Program-made: the position numbers and the translations under genes
The notes under the pieces: model-generated
The model's database searches: none
What the model saw: the letters and a program-made list of their open reading frames with translations, nothing else
Told to the model about the DNA's origin: nothing
Shown: positions 33,695 to 44,175 of the stretch, piece by piece
Layout of the letters: each line of letters opens with the position of its first letter
How positions within the stretch are numbered: position 1 is the stretch's first letter
Origin: Siderastrea radians
Taxonomy: Eukaryota; Cnidaria; Anthozoa; Scleractinia; Rhizangiidae
Direction of reading: 5' to 3'
Assembly (NCBI GenBank): GCA_964017195.1
Contig: OZ024896.1
Coordinates: 35,643,307-35,707,306, forward strand
Length of the DNA: 64,000 nucleotides

Positions 33695-35462
33695 GGATAT
33701 TTCTTCCTGGCTGTAAGCTTTTTGTTTTTCACTTATCTTGTTCATTGCCTTTAACTTTGAAAAGTCTGAAACACAGAGCTGTTTGTACTAAAATCTGCCA
33801 GACATGAAAGATCAGCATTTTTTGTCTGCAATAGGCTTCACTGACTGCCTAAAGATGACTGCATCTTTGCAGTCGGTTTCCTAAAAATGACCACATTTTG
33901 AAAATCCAACAGTGAATACTACAACAAACAGAAAATGCCATTCATCTTTTGTCACATTCGATTTGTGACTGCGATGCATGAACTTGGCTAATGAAATTAA
34001 TTTCTCCTCACTTGTTGCACTTACAAAAGGTTTTTCTCTAGATTTCAAATGAGATCTTGACTTTGGATCTTTCTTCTTGGCTTTAAGCTTTTTGTTTTTC
34101 ACTTATCTTATTCCTTGCTTTCAATTTTGAAAAGTATGAAACACAGAGCTGTTTGTACTAAAATCTGCCAGTCATGAAAGATGAGCATTTTTTGTTTGCA
34201 ATAGGCTTCACTGACTGCCTAAAGATGACTGCATCTTTGCAGTGGGTTTCCCAAAAATGACCACATTTTGATAACCCAACAGTGAATACTACAACAAACA
34301 GAAAATGTCACTCATCTTTTGTCACATTCGATTTGTGACTGCGCTGCATGAACTTGGCTAATGAAATTCCTTTCTCCTCACATGTTGCACTTAAAAAAGG
34401 TTTTTCTCTAGATTTCAAATGAGATCTTGACTTTGGATATTTCTTCCTGGCTTTAAGCTTTTTGTTTTTCACTTATCTTATTCATTGCTTTCAATTTTGA
34501 AAAATATGAAACACAGAACTGTTTGTACTAAAATCTGCCAGTCATGAAAGATCAGCATTTTTTGTTTGCAATAGGCTTCACTGACTGCCTAAAGATGACT
34601 GCATCTTTGCAGTGGGTTTCCTAAAAATGACCACATTTTGAAAACCCAACAGTGAACACTACAACAAACAGAAAATGCCATTCATCTTTTGTCACATTCG
34701 ATTTGTGACTGCAATGCATGAACTTGGCTGATGAAATTCCTTTCTCATGGCATGTTGCACTTACAAAAAGTTTCTCTCTAGATTTCAAATGAGATCTTTA
34801 CTTTGGATATTTCTTCCTGGTTTTAAGCTTTTTGTTTTTCACTTATCTTGTTCATTGCCTTTAACTTTGAAAAGTCTGAAACACAGAGCTGTTTGTACTA
34901 AAATCTGCCAGACATGAAAGATCAGCATTTTTTGTCTGCAATAGGCTTCACTGACTGCCTAATGATGACTGCATCTTTGCAGTCGGTTTCCTAAAAATGA
35001 CTTCATTTTGAAAACCCAACAGTGAATGCTAGAACAAACAGAAAATGTCACTCATCTTTTGTCACATTCGACTTGTGACTGCGATGCATGAACTTGGCTA
35101 ATGAAATTTCTTTCTTCTGACATGTACTTACAAAACGTTTCCCTCTAGATTTCAAATGAGATCTTGACTTTGGATATTTCTTCCTGGCTTTAAGCTTTTT
35201 GTTTTTCACTTATCTTGTTCATTGCCTTTAACTTTGAAAAGTATGAAACACAGAGTTGTTTGTACTAAAATTTGCCAGACATGAAAGATCAGCATTTTTT
35301 GTTTGCAATAGGCTTCACTGACTGCCTAAAGATGACTGCATCTTTGCAGTGGGTTTCCCAAAAATGACCACATTTTGAAAATCCAACAGTGAATACTACA
35401 ACAAACAGAAAATGCCATTCATCTTTTGTCACATTCGACTTGTGACTGCGATGCATGAACTT
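33695..35462. repeat. five tandem copies of a ~369-bp unit
   Basis: Each unit begins ttcttcctggctttaagctt (near 33,702, 34,071, 34,440, 34,811 and 35,178) and ends with tgactgcgatgcatgaactt. Units are similar along their whole length; copies share ggcttcactgactgcctaaa and ccaacagtgaatactacaac. The array stops about 19 bp before the start codon of the recombinase-like gene, so the last unit is the immediate upstream region of that gene. Confidence 0.9.
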
Positions 35463-35480
35463 TTGACATGAACTGTTGAC

Positions 35481-36323
35481 ATGGTTCGTGCAGCGAAAAC
35501 AAACGGGGGATTCATTGACCAGAAAATGTTTAAAACGGCAGGTAAATACGGATTTGACTCCCTCCTTTTAACCGACACTAACATGAAAGTTTTGGATGGA
35601 TATATACATCACATTCGCCCTCAGCAGAAACCAGTTTGCGACTACGTACTCGTGACGAGAAACGGGGGACAGCACAACAAGCTTGGAGAGCTGATGAGTA
35701 AACTGGTTTTGGATGCCATTGGAAAATATGTTCACCCGACGCGCTACCGCCAAATCGTCGAGACGGCAAGTTCCAACCAGCTCAGTGCAAAAGAACAAGA
35801 CGCAGTTTCAGAGGATCAAAAACACAGCTCGGTTGTAGCAAGAGTGCATTATCAAAAGCAACGATCCAGAGAGGTCGCAACAAAGGCCCGCCAATGCTTG
35901 GATAAACTACATGGCGACAAGGGGACAAAGTTGGAAGAAGATGTAATTTCAAGACTGTCAGACATCTCGTCCGCCTCCTCTCAAGAACATGATGCGCACC
36001 ATCTGTCCGGCGGTTCTACAGAAGAAGTCGAAAGTGCAGAGGAGGCGTTGCCACTAAAACGGGAATCCAATTTGGGTGAAATTCCAAGACTTACACGCCA
36101 GCGCGCTTTCAAAGTGGCGAACATCGGTCGTACATGTAATAGAAAAAAAGCCCTCTTGTTCACCCAGGACGAAGACAGGTATCTCAAGGCCGGTCTCAAA
36201 AGGTACGGCTATGGTCAGTGGACAGCCATTCTAAGGGATTCCGAATTTCATTTCCAGAAAGGGAGGTCTTCTGACTCACTGAAGAAACGAGCGGCGGCCA
36301 AGTTTTGCAAAGACACGCGCTAG
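35481..36323 (+). CDS. tyrosine-recombinase-like/TRF-like Myb (SANT) protein
   Basis: 280 residues; an in-frame TGA lies just upstream of the ATG. Residues 1 to about 145 resemble the C-terminal half of a tyrosine recombinase: a possible hairpin Lys (K18), H85-P-T-R88, then H115 and Y124 in HSSVVARVHY. The N-terminal half with the first catalytic Arg is absent, so the enzyme is truncated unless an upstream exon exists. Residues 146-205 are acidic and Ser-rich. Residues 225-275 form a Myb/SANT domain with F-T-x-D-E-D, W247, and GRSSDSLKKR in the place of the telobox VDLKDKWR of telomere-binding TRF proteins. Expected to bind DNA. A transposon- or Crypton-like origin is possible, as is a domesticated gene. 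G+C is higher than in the flanking repeats. Confidence 0.7.
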   Translation: MVRAAKTNGGFIDQKMFKTAGKYGFDSLLLTDTNMKVLDGYIHHIRPQQKPVCDYVLVTRNGGQHNKLGELMSKLVLDAIGKYVHPTRYRQIVETASSNQLSAKEQDAVSEDQKHSSVVARVHYQKQRSREVATKARQCLDKLHGDKGTKLEEDVISRLSDISSASSQEHDAHHLSGGSTEEVESAEEALPLKRESNLGEIPRLTRQRAFKVANIGRTCNRKKALLFTQDEDRYLKAGLKRYGYGQWTAILRDSEFHFQKGRSSDSLKKRAAAKFCKDTR

Positions 36324-36523
36324 CTGAAAACTTACTGCTACTATAGAACTGGAATTTCAAATAGCCCCCTGGGAACCGCGCTTGCTTGCTTATGTGCCAA
36401 TCAAACAGGCCTTCTTTGCGTGTGTGTTTCCCAAAGCATTTCGGGATGTTGCGTGTCACTATTTAGCGCGCAGACTTTAAAAGCCGGGCCTCTTTTCCTG
36501 CTGAACACACACCCGCTAAGATC
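36324..36523 (+). promoter_or_regulatory. compact intergenic region / promoter of cyclin-like gene
   Basis: Only 200 bp separate the two plus-strand genes. A TATA-like TTTAAAAG lies at 36476-36483, about 45 bp before the ATG. TTTAGCGCGC at 36462-36471 resembles an E2F site, which would suit cell-cycle-linked expression; this is a motif resemblance only. Confidence 0.35.
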
Positions 36524-36889
36524 ATGGAGACCATTGTAGATAAACATCTCGCTTTGTCGTTGCAAGACATCAAGTTTGCTGGAGAGTTTATTCATGGCAT
36601 TTGCGAGCCATTTGGTTTTCCAAAATCGACGGCCATGTTGGCAGAAAGCCTTTTTTGGAGGCATTTAAACAGAACAATGCAAAGGCAAAGGGCTACTCTG
36701 AGGGAGCTCATCTTGGCATGCCTTTTCATAGCCATTAAACTAGAAAGCAGCGACATTGCAAGAAATTCCTTGTTTATGGACGCTATTGCAACACTGGTTT
36801 CGAGGGATGTCATCATAGAGGAAGAACTCCGTGTGCTAGAGTCAGTAAATTGGAGGCCATTAGAACACGCGGACATGATTGGTCTTTAG
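36524..36889 (+). CDS. small cyclin-box protein
   Basis: 121 residues in one exon. It fits a single N-terminal cyclin box: ACLFIAIKLES (65-75) matches helix 3 of cyclins and EEELRVLESVNWRP (99-112) matches helix 5. K72 and E101 align with the Lys and Glu (K266 and E295 in human cyclin A) that contact the CDK, so CDK binding looks possible. Usual cyclins are longer and have a second cyclin fold, no trace of which is seen. No destruction box (RxxL in the N-terminus) was seen. The ATG follows a short TATA-containing region. It may be a divergent host cyclin, a captured gene in a mobile element, or a viral-type cyclin. An ATTAAA-like tail (aattaaacg) follows at about 36,946. Confidence 0.72.
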   Translation: METIVDKHLALSLQDIKFAGEFIHGICEPFGFPKSTAMLAESLFWRHLNRTMQRQRATLRELILACLFIAIKLESSDIARNSLFMDAIATLVSRDVIIEEELRVLESVNWRPLEHADMIGL

Positions 36890-37023
36890 TGTAGGAACCC
36901 ACATAGTGATGGACTACTAATGCCTATATTAGGGGCTTTGTGAACAATTAAACGCAAGGCACAATTGAGCAAAACCTGTCATTTATTCATCAAATTAATT
37001 ATATTGAATCACACTTGATTAAT

Positions 37024-37752
37024 TTATACTTGCATCATGTATTTGGCTGCTTGACTTCCCTTCATTGCCCCATCATCGCCACTCTCGTCGTCGCTCGCGC
37101 TTATTTCGAAATTAGCTTCGACTGAAGTTTTTGCCGGTTTCCTTCTTCTTCTTCCCGGCCCACTTGCGTAAATAGCGCTGAAGTAGAACGCTGTACAGTT
37201 CGTTCCTGCAACAGTAAAACAATTTATTGTCAAACAGTCCATTCAATGTACGCTCGAATTGGTGGTCAACTAATTGCAACAAAAGCTTTTTTCGACGATT
37301 TCATACTACATTTAGTCCCAAAATGCAAATGATTCTAATAATTCCGAAGTATAACCGTAGATTGACTGGACTAAAAAAAATGCACGCGGAGTATCGACAG
37401 ATTTGATGGTTTAAAGCATAATTCGAAAGATTTAAGAAATCTAGCATTTCAACTTACCCGAAATTGCATTGTCACAAATGTCCCTTGTGCGGCACACCTT
37501 CCTCCAAGCGTGTTCTAAGCCTTCGCTTATGTCCGCGTACGCTATTGCATGTATGATGCTGCACTTCCCTACCACAATCGGGGAAAGGTAGCACAGAGCA
37601 GCGTTTTTAATTTTAGTGCTGCCAAGTTGCCTTGCTGGCTGCGTAGCTTTGCTCGCTGACATAACGCTACGGGGAATGCGAGGCGCTATCCTAAAGGTCC
37701 ACCTTTTATAGACAAACGGCGTGAAATCAAAACAGTTACCATATATGGGCAT
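37024..37752 (-). CDS. two-exon gene of unknown function, convergent with the cyclin-like gene
   Basis: Exon 1 runs 37752-37458 and exon 2 runs 37205-37024. The donor GGTAAGT and acceptor TTTTACTGTTGCAG agree in phase 1, giving 158 residues. The ATG at 37752 was chosen over an upstream GTG; a second ATG (MSASKATQPARQ) could also start the protein. The middle is Cys-containing and helical-looking (KNAALCYLSPIVVGKCSIIH), and the C-terminus has a basic cluster GRRRRKPAK, a likely nuclear signal, followed by an acidic ASDDESGDDG tail. No family was recognised. AATAAA on the minus strand at about 36,980 supports the 3' end. It ends 134 bp from the stop of the cyclin-like gene. Confidence 0.55.
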
Positions 37753-37999
37753 TGGTACCACCACACGTCACAAAGAAGAGGTCGTTGTATCGCAGCTTGC
37801 TTGCTGGAATTTGTTAAATGAATTCTCTGGTAAAAACAGCTCGTTATTTCTCAATTGCAATAATTGGGTGTGCGTTTGCATTTGAATGCATGACAACGTG
37901 GGAAAATTACGTCACCAAGCAGCAAAATGAGAAATGTTTCCCCAAAGGGGTCATTTTTAGGTTCGGAATTTTTTTACTTATTCCATTGTCAAACAAGTC

Positions 38000-38305
38000 A
38001 TACAGCATAACAAAACGGAGGTTACATCACCCCGCCTCACCCATCAATCGCTTTTCTTACAATGCATTGTCAAGGAGCTGATTAGTGGATGAATCTGAAT
38101 AAACGCGCTAATAATTGCATATTTCTAAATTCAGTGACACAAAGGCGTGTTTGAAGACACCGTAAAACGGAGGTTACATAACCCCGCCTCACCCATCAAT
38201 CATTTTTCTTACAATGCATTGTCAAGGAATCCAAAAAAACGAGCTAATTATTGCATAATTCTAATTTCAGTGACACAAATGCGTGTTTGAAGACAACTTA
38301 AAGAT
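38000..38305. repeat. tandem duplication of ~150 bp
   Basis: Two copies share aaaacggaggttacatcacc, ccgcctcacccatcaatc, tcttacaatgcattgtcaag and gtgtttgaagacacc. They lie upstream of the start of the minus-strand gene. Confidence 0.8.
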
Positions 38306-38439
38306 TGTAACATTATTGATTTAAATCATAGTCTCCTTAGATCCCTTCAAATCCTTATTATCTTCAGTTCTAGAAACAATCGTCTGCTTTCAGTATTGGA
38401 TTTTGGTTCGTATAAAGGAGATAAATGCGAAAAATAAGA

Positions 38440-39990
38440 AATAAGGATTTGAAATGTTTCCTTGGAATCCTTATAATCCTTATTTTCCTTGTCTCTGGAA
38501 ACAATCTTCTGATTTCAGGGTATTCTTTTTTATTCATGCAAAGAAGGGAAATACGGAAACTAAGGAAACTAAGGATAATATGACCCTCCCCTTTTACAAG
38601 TTTGAATTTTTATTCATGCAATGGAGGGAAATACGGAAACTAAGGAAAATAAGGATTGAAAATGTACTCTCCTTTGATTCCTTAAAATCCTTATTTTCCT
38701 TAGAAAATAATATTTTTAAATATATCCATGGGGCTATATGATAAACCCCCCTTTGAATTTTGAACTTTTATTCATGCAAAGGAGGAAAATACGGAAACTA
38801 AGGAAAATAAGGATTGAAAATATACTTTCCTTTGATTCCTTAAAATCCTTATTTTCCTTAGAAAATAATATTTTTAAATATATCCATGGGGCTATATGAA
38901 AGACCCCCCTTTGAATTTTTCTTCATGCAATGGAGGAAAATATGGAAACTAAGGAAACTAAGGATAATATGACCCTCCCCTTTTACAAGTTTGAATTTTT
39001 ATTCATGCAATGGAGGGAAATACGGAAACTAAGGAAAATAAGGATTGAAAATGTACTCTCCGTTGATTCCTTAAAATCCTTATTTTCCTTAGAAAAAATA
39101 ATAAAAATTATTATTAATATCATTATTATACATTAATATAATATATTAATATTTTAATATATTAATATATTAATATATTAATATATTAAATTAAATAAAT
39201 TTTAAATAAATTTTATTATTTTTTCTAAGGAAAATAAGGATTTTAAGGAATCAAAGGAAAGTATATTTTCAATCCTTATTTTCCTTAGTTTCCATTGCAT
39301 GAATAAAAATTCAAACTTGTAAAAGGGGAGGGTCATATTATCCTTAGTTTCCTTAGTTTCCATATTTTCCTCCATTGTATGAATAAAAATTCAAAGGGGG
39401 GTCTTTCATATAGCCCCATGGATATATTTAAAAATATTATTTTCTAAGGAAAATAAGGATTTTAAGGAATCAAAGGAGAGCATATTTTCAATCCTTATTT
39501 TCCTTAGTTTCCGTATTTTCCTCCATTGCATGGATAAAAATTCAAAGTGGAGTATCATATTAGCCTTATTTTCCTCAGTTTCCGCATTTCCCTTCTTTGC
39601 ATGAATAAAAATTCAAAATTCAAAATGGGGGGTATCATATTAGCCTTATTTTCCTTACTTTCCGTATTTCCCTCCTTTGCATGAATAAAAATTCAAATTT
39701 GTTAAGGGGGTTGGATCATATTAGCCTTAATTTTTTAGTTTCGGTATTTCCCTCCTTTGCCTGAATGAAAATCCAACTCTGTTAACGAGAAATAAGGATT
39801 TTAAGGGTTGTAAGGATAAAACATTTGGGATTCTCATGTTACTTTTCTTCCGGATGTCTCTCCTTTGGCTTAATGAAAATCCAAGTCTGTAATTATTAGA
39901 TTGTTCCTAGAAACACGGGAAATAAGGATTTGAAGGGTTCCAAGGAGAGCACACTTGGACTGCTCATGTTCCTTACTACACATTGCTGAT
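38440..39990. repeat. foldback array of ~170-bp units
   Basis: Units with ggaaactaaggaaaataagg, gattccttaaaatccttatt, tatccatggggctatatga and tttttattcatgcaa occur about three times on the left. They recur inverted about four times on the right of an AT-only centre (ttaatatattaatatatt, 39,120-39,200). Open frames here are by-products of the repeat. Confidence 0.85.
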
Positions 39991-40535
39991 TTCTCATTCA
40001 GGGAACAAATGGTCCTCTTTGATAAGGAACACACACTTCTATAAAATGTCTCCGTTTCCGCGTTTTTCGATTCTGCGCTGCAAATAAATCTTGTCAGGGA
40101 GTAGAACTTTGATCATTCGCTTGAAAGAACTCGATTTTCGGCCAGAAATTTGCTTCGCTTGTTCTGGGACGTGTTCCAGTGAAAAGGAACGGGAATTTTG
40201 GGAAACGATCAACACCGCTTTCGATTTATCAGCTATCAACCGTGCTTCCCTGATGCGCCTTGGCTTCTTTTGACCTCTTTTGGACTGGGTTGGGAGTATT
40301 GAGGTTCACACTTCCTATTCTGGTGTTTACAGCTAACGGCTTCGCTAAACAAGAAACATTTCTGCGGAAAAAACTTCTAATTCCCTCTGTCGCTTAACTG
40401 GAAACTTTTGTGTCGAAGCAAAGCCGAGTTTGCATCTGGGAAGCACCAATGTTTTTAACTCTGGATTCCAAAACATTTTCTTGTTGCAAACATTAAGCAA
40501 AATTTGCTTCCTTATGTTTGTTGCGATGCTCACGT
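39991..40535. other. no gene recognised
   Basis: Short open frames exist on both strands but none shows a domain or splice support. Confidence 0.35.
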
Positions 40536-40839
40536 GGACTACGAGCAGTCTCTCTTTCCGCTCAGGGATAGTCGTCGGAAACGAACGAGCGAGCGGGCGC
40601 GAAAATCGCCCGCGTCGTTGAAACGTGACGCGCGTGTCGAGCCGTTAGCGTCAGTCGTGGAAGAGGCCGTGAAGGGTCAACCGCGGTGGCTTAGTCCGTA
40701 GTCTCTCTTTCCGGCTCACTACAGTACTAGCGGCTCGACACGCGCGTCACGTTTCAACGCGCAGGCGATTTCGCCCCCGCTCGCTTGTTCGTTTTCCTCG
40801 ACTATCCCTGAGCGGAAAGAGAGACTGCTCGTAGTCGGC
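40536..40839. repeat. 304-bp palindromic element
   Basis: actacgagcagtctctcttt is mirrored by aaagagagactgctcgtagt, and the arms continue through ccgctcagggatagtcg and gtgacgcgcgtgtcgagcc with their complements. A possible 8-bp duplication tgctcacg lies at 40528-40535 and 40840-40847. Non-autonomous element. Confidence 0.75.
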
Positions 40840-41124
40840 TGCTCACGCTGCTGGACAGTTCAACTGGGAAACATTTGCTTCCCGACCGATGTTACCTGCA
40901 ACAATGTTTCCTAGTTAAGCCAGGCTCTAAAAATAATAAAAAGAAATTAAGTTTGATGGTTGCTTCGGTACACAAACATGGTCTCAAATAATGAATTTTT
41001 AGCGAGAGCGCTAAAGGGGCTGTTTTCGGCCACTATTCTCTTTCCTCGAGGGTGTACAATTTCATTTCATTGTTAATGCCCCCCAGAGTATAAATCCAAA
41101 TGAGCTCCTTCGCTCTTTGCACAG

Positions 41125-41593
41125 TGTATTATTCCGCCTTGGTTATTGTCATTAATGAGATATGGAAGCACAACTCCGACCGGAACTAATCCGATACGAA
41201 GTGGCATGAATATGGGAAAAGGGGTTCCGGGAACTAAGGAGCTCAGGACAGACAGGTTACTTGTATTTCACTTAATCAACCGCAAGTTCCCGGAACACCT
41301 TCCCATACCGGAGATGGCATCAACCCCGGCTTGAACTGGGTGGGTGGGTGGGCGCCAACTAAAGTTCCCTCTTCGTCGGTTTGAATTAACTAACCACGAG
41401 TTATGAGCGTCCTTTTCCCTTTATATTACCCAGCGACCAATGAGCAACAAGTCCTATTGCAACACATTGCTCTGCACGTGCTGAAGGTGATTAATGACCT
41501 AATCTCGGCGGAATATACATATTTACATGACTGTGCATAGTGTATTATTCCGCCTTGGTTATTGTCATTAATGAGATATGGAAGCACAACTCC
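41125..41593 (-). repeat. 3' terminal repeats B2, A2 and B1 of the Ngaro-like element
   Basis: B2 is 41125-41177 and B1 is 41541-41593 (both start tgtattattccgccttggtt and end caactcc). A2 is 41354-41540 and matches A1 base for base by eye. A 176-bp spacer (41178-41353) separates A2 from B2, where direct contact would be expected. It contains ggttccggga/tcccggaac in inverted orientation and a gtgggtgggtggg run. Confidence 0.85.
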
Positions 41594-41756
41594 TCCCTTC
41601 ACCGCACCGCTCCAACAAGAAGACAGACCACTGTCACATCAACACTATATTTATTCCTTATTACCTCTCCAAACCTTATCCTAAATATCTCTAAACATAT
41701 ATAACACTCTAAACTAACTTGACAATGTTAAAGGCACTGCACTTTGAACTGACAAT

Positions 41757-43075
41757 TTATTCCGGAAACGCAGTGACAAAACCTGTCAATTCATTGGTTA
41801 CCTTATAGTGTTTACCCGTGTCCTTATCTAAATCCGCTAACTTTGCCGCTGGACCTGCTGGATTCAGAACCTGTTTCAACTTAATATAATGAAGGGCCGT
41901 CTTGCTAGACTTCCAGCCTACATGATCCATTATGTCATTAAGAGAGACATCTGCAAGTGCCATTGAAATAGCGGCACCACTTCTAAAACCATGTAGAGTG
42001 AAACGCGTGCTCGAAAGACTCCCCTGCAACTGTTTCAGGTAAGTGTCCAACCTAGCCTGAGACGCAGAAGGGTCTAACGCGCAAGAGGTTACCGTACCTT
42101 TTTAGACACGGAGCGAAATAAATAACCTGAAGACAGCCGAATGTTTAACAGTCTACAAATCTTGAAATATAACTCAATACCCCAGACTGGGCAAACGATC
42201 TTATTTGAACCCCTCTTGAATGCAAAAACGTTGGCGTCTCCGGACCGTAACGTTTTTGTCCATACATGATTAAACAAAAATCCAGAATTATCTGGAAAGC
42301 GCAAAATTGTCGGAGTGGAGATACCTAACAGGTCGGCTGCCCGATCCGCCGAGAAAAACAGAGCCTTAAAGAAAGCTTGATCTCTGGCTAACACAAAAAC
42401 CTGAATAGGATCTAAAGTAGGATTTCTTAATTTTGACTGAATATGCCGTGAAAGGATCTCAACATCTGAAAGCAGAACCGGATCTGCTTGGCGCGGGGTA
42501 ATTCGTGCCCTCAACTGCTCCTCACGAACATTATCCAAATAATCCTTCACTGACCTAGAAGAAGCAGGGTTACCTACACCTAATACAGAGTGCCACTCTG
42601 CTCCCCTACCGTGCTGGATAAAAATTGCTCTAAGTTTTCCTATTAAGGAGTCTACCGTACCAAACGCAAGCCGTTTGGGACAAGCACATTGACTTCGCTT
42701 ACGCTGTAAAACAAACTCACAACTTGGATTATGAACCAAAGTTCTTCCATCCTGATCCTTCCACACTAGAAACACCACGACATCACACGGTAAAGCTGAA
42801 CTTAAAGTTTTCTGACACGATAAAGATAACAGGAAGCGAGAAAACTCCATCTCCAAGGCTGTCTTCTGCTTCGCATATCGAGTAGTGTTTCGTGTTTGAA
42901 TCAACTCTTTAACTCGCGCTGCAACCTGTTCTTCATCCACCTTATGTTTAAGTTTCAAGGCATCATCCTTGTCCAATACAACTGTCTTCCTGTTGTAACC
43001 ACAACTCTGGCAAAAGCGAAACCCTTCATCATTTGGGTACTGGCAACGTGGGCAAGCCACCGATGGCTGGAACAA
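41757..43075 (-). pseudogene. tyrosine recombinase of the Ngaro-like element (frameshifted)
   Basis: Two frames: 43075-42089 and 42050-41757. The first opens with a zinc-ribbon-like CPRC...CQSCG, a linker, and the N-terminal recombinase region ending in SSGYLFRS. The second contains HGFRSGAA, matching the conserved HxxR, and HVGWKSSKTALHYIKL with the active-site Tyr. The break lies near 42,090 in an A-run (TCTAAAAAGG): the upstream frame ends VR-stop while the other frame continues the family. A one-base loss is the simplest reading; programmed frameshifting or a sequencing error are alternatives. The enzyme would integrate the circular intermediate. Confidence 0.8.
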
Positions 43076-43170
43076 CTTGGGAATTCTCGGTAGAGACTGA
43101 AGTCAAAGAAAACGAACAATGTTCAAGACTATATGGACAACTTCGTTGATTTGAACCATACTTTAGTTGG

Positions 43171-44175
43171 TTAGAATTTCGAAACTCTAAAAGCCCAAAG
43201 CTTGAAAGGACAAACCCGTGGTTTGTACCCGGACCTGGACGGGTATCTAAGGACATCCCAATCACCCTCTGAACCTAGACAAATTGCTTTCCGAGAAAGA
43301 CCTGTCAAAATTGGCCACCAGAATGGTCGCGGGTAAAGTTCAGGAACCACAATTGTGAATGGAATTCGAAATTGAGTAAGGAACCTTAGTACGGCAGGAA
43401 CCAACCCAAATGGTGGGAAAATGTACGGGTTGGCCATAGCAGGTCCGATATGATTAATGTCCTGAGCGAAGAAGTTCACACCCTTAGACTGAGGACTAGG
43501 ACACGGGGTGAAATGCGGCAAAGGGGTTCCTCCTTTGGATAACTGTGCGTTAGATTCCAACGCCATCAAATCGAATGTATGACCACAGAGACCACCAAAT
43601 GTATGTTCAATTAACTCCCACACTCTTGGAGAAAGTGTTGAATCCAACGCAGAAAGGCATCTCGACGGGCCATCGGCCTCATTTCGATCTGACGCGATAT
43701 GAGACAGTTCTAACTGCAGATTTCGGTTAACAACAGTGAAAAAGAGTTCCTTTGTGGCTGCCGTCAATTGAGGGGAGTTTTTACTTCCTTGGCCATTATA
43801 CGTGTCAATTGCTACTTGACTGTCAACCTGTACATCTACCCGACAGTCCCGCACATGCTCCGGAGTGGCTTTTATTGCGTTCGAGATAGCAAGCATTTCC
43901 TTGGTAGAGATGTTTAATCCAATCTGCTGTGGATTCCGATAATCCCTAAAGGATTGATCACCTGACGTTGAATGCATGACGCATCCCCAACTGTATCCCG
44001 AAGCATCCGTGGATAACGATAAACGAATATGCCTCTCTTCACGCCAAGGAACGTGGCCTTTCCAGGAGTCGAGAAAACGCCAATGGCAAATTTCCTCCCG
44101 AAGAGAATCAGTCATCTTAACTTGTCCATTTCCAGGAGATGAAGCAATAGCTGAACTTATATTTCTTATAAACAA
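43171..44175 (-). pseudogene. RNase H domain region of the Ngaro-like element
   Basis: In frame with the upstream reverse transcriptase but separated from it by one TAG codon (44176-44178). The motifs are LSTDASGYSWG (first catalytic Asp), ISTKEMLAI (Glu), VQVDSQVAI (Asp) and HIASDRNEADGPSR (last Asp region). This is the RNase H type found in DIRS elements. The C-terminal third, rich in Pro (FPPFGLVPAVLRFL), has no assigned function. Confidence 0.8.

Noticed and set aside
38454..39136. Two similar frames containing MQWREIRKLRKIRIENVLS
   Set aside because: They derive from the ~170-bp repeat unit; there is no independent support.
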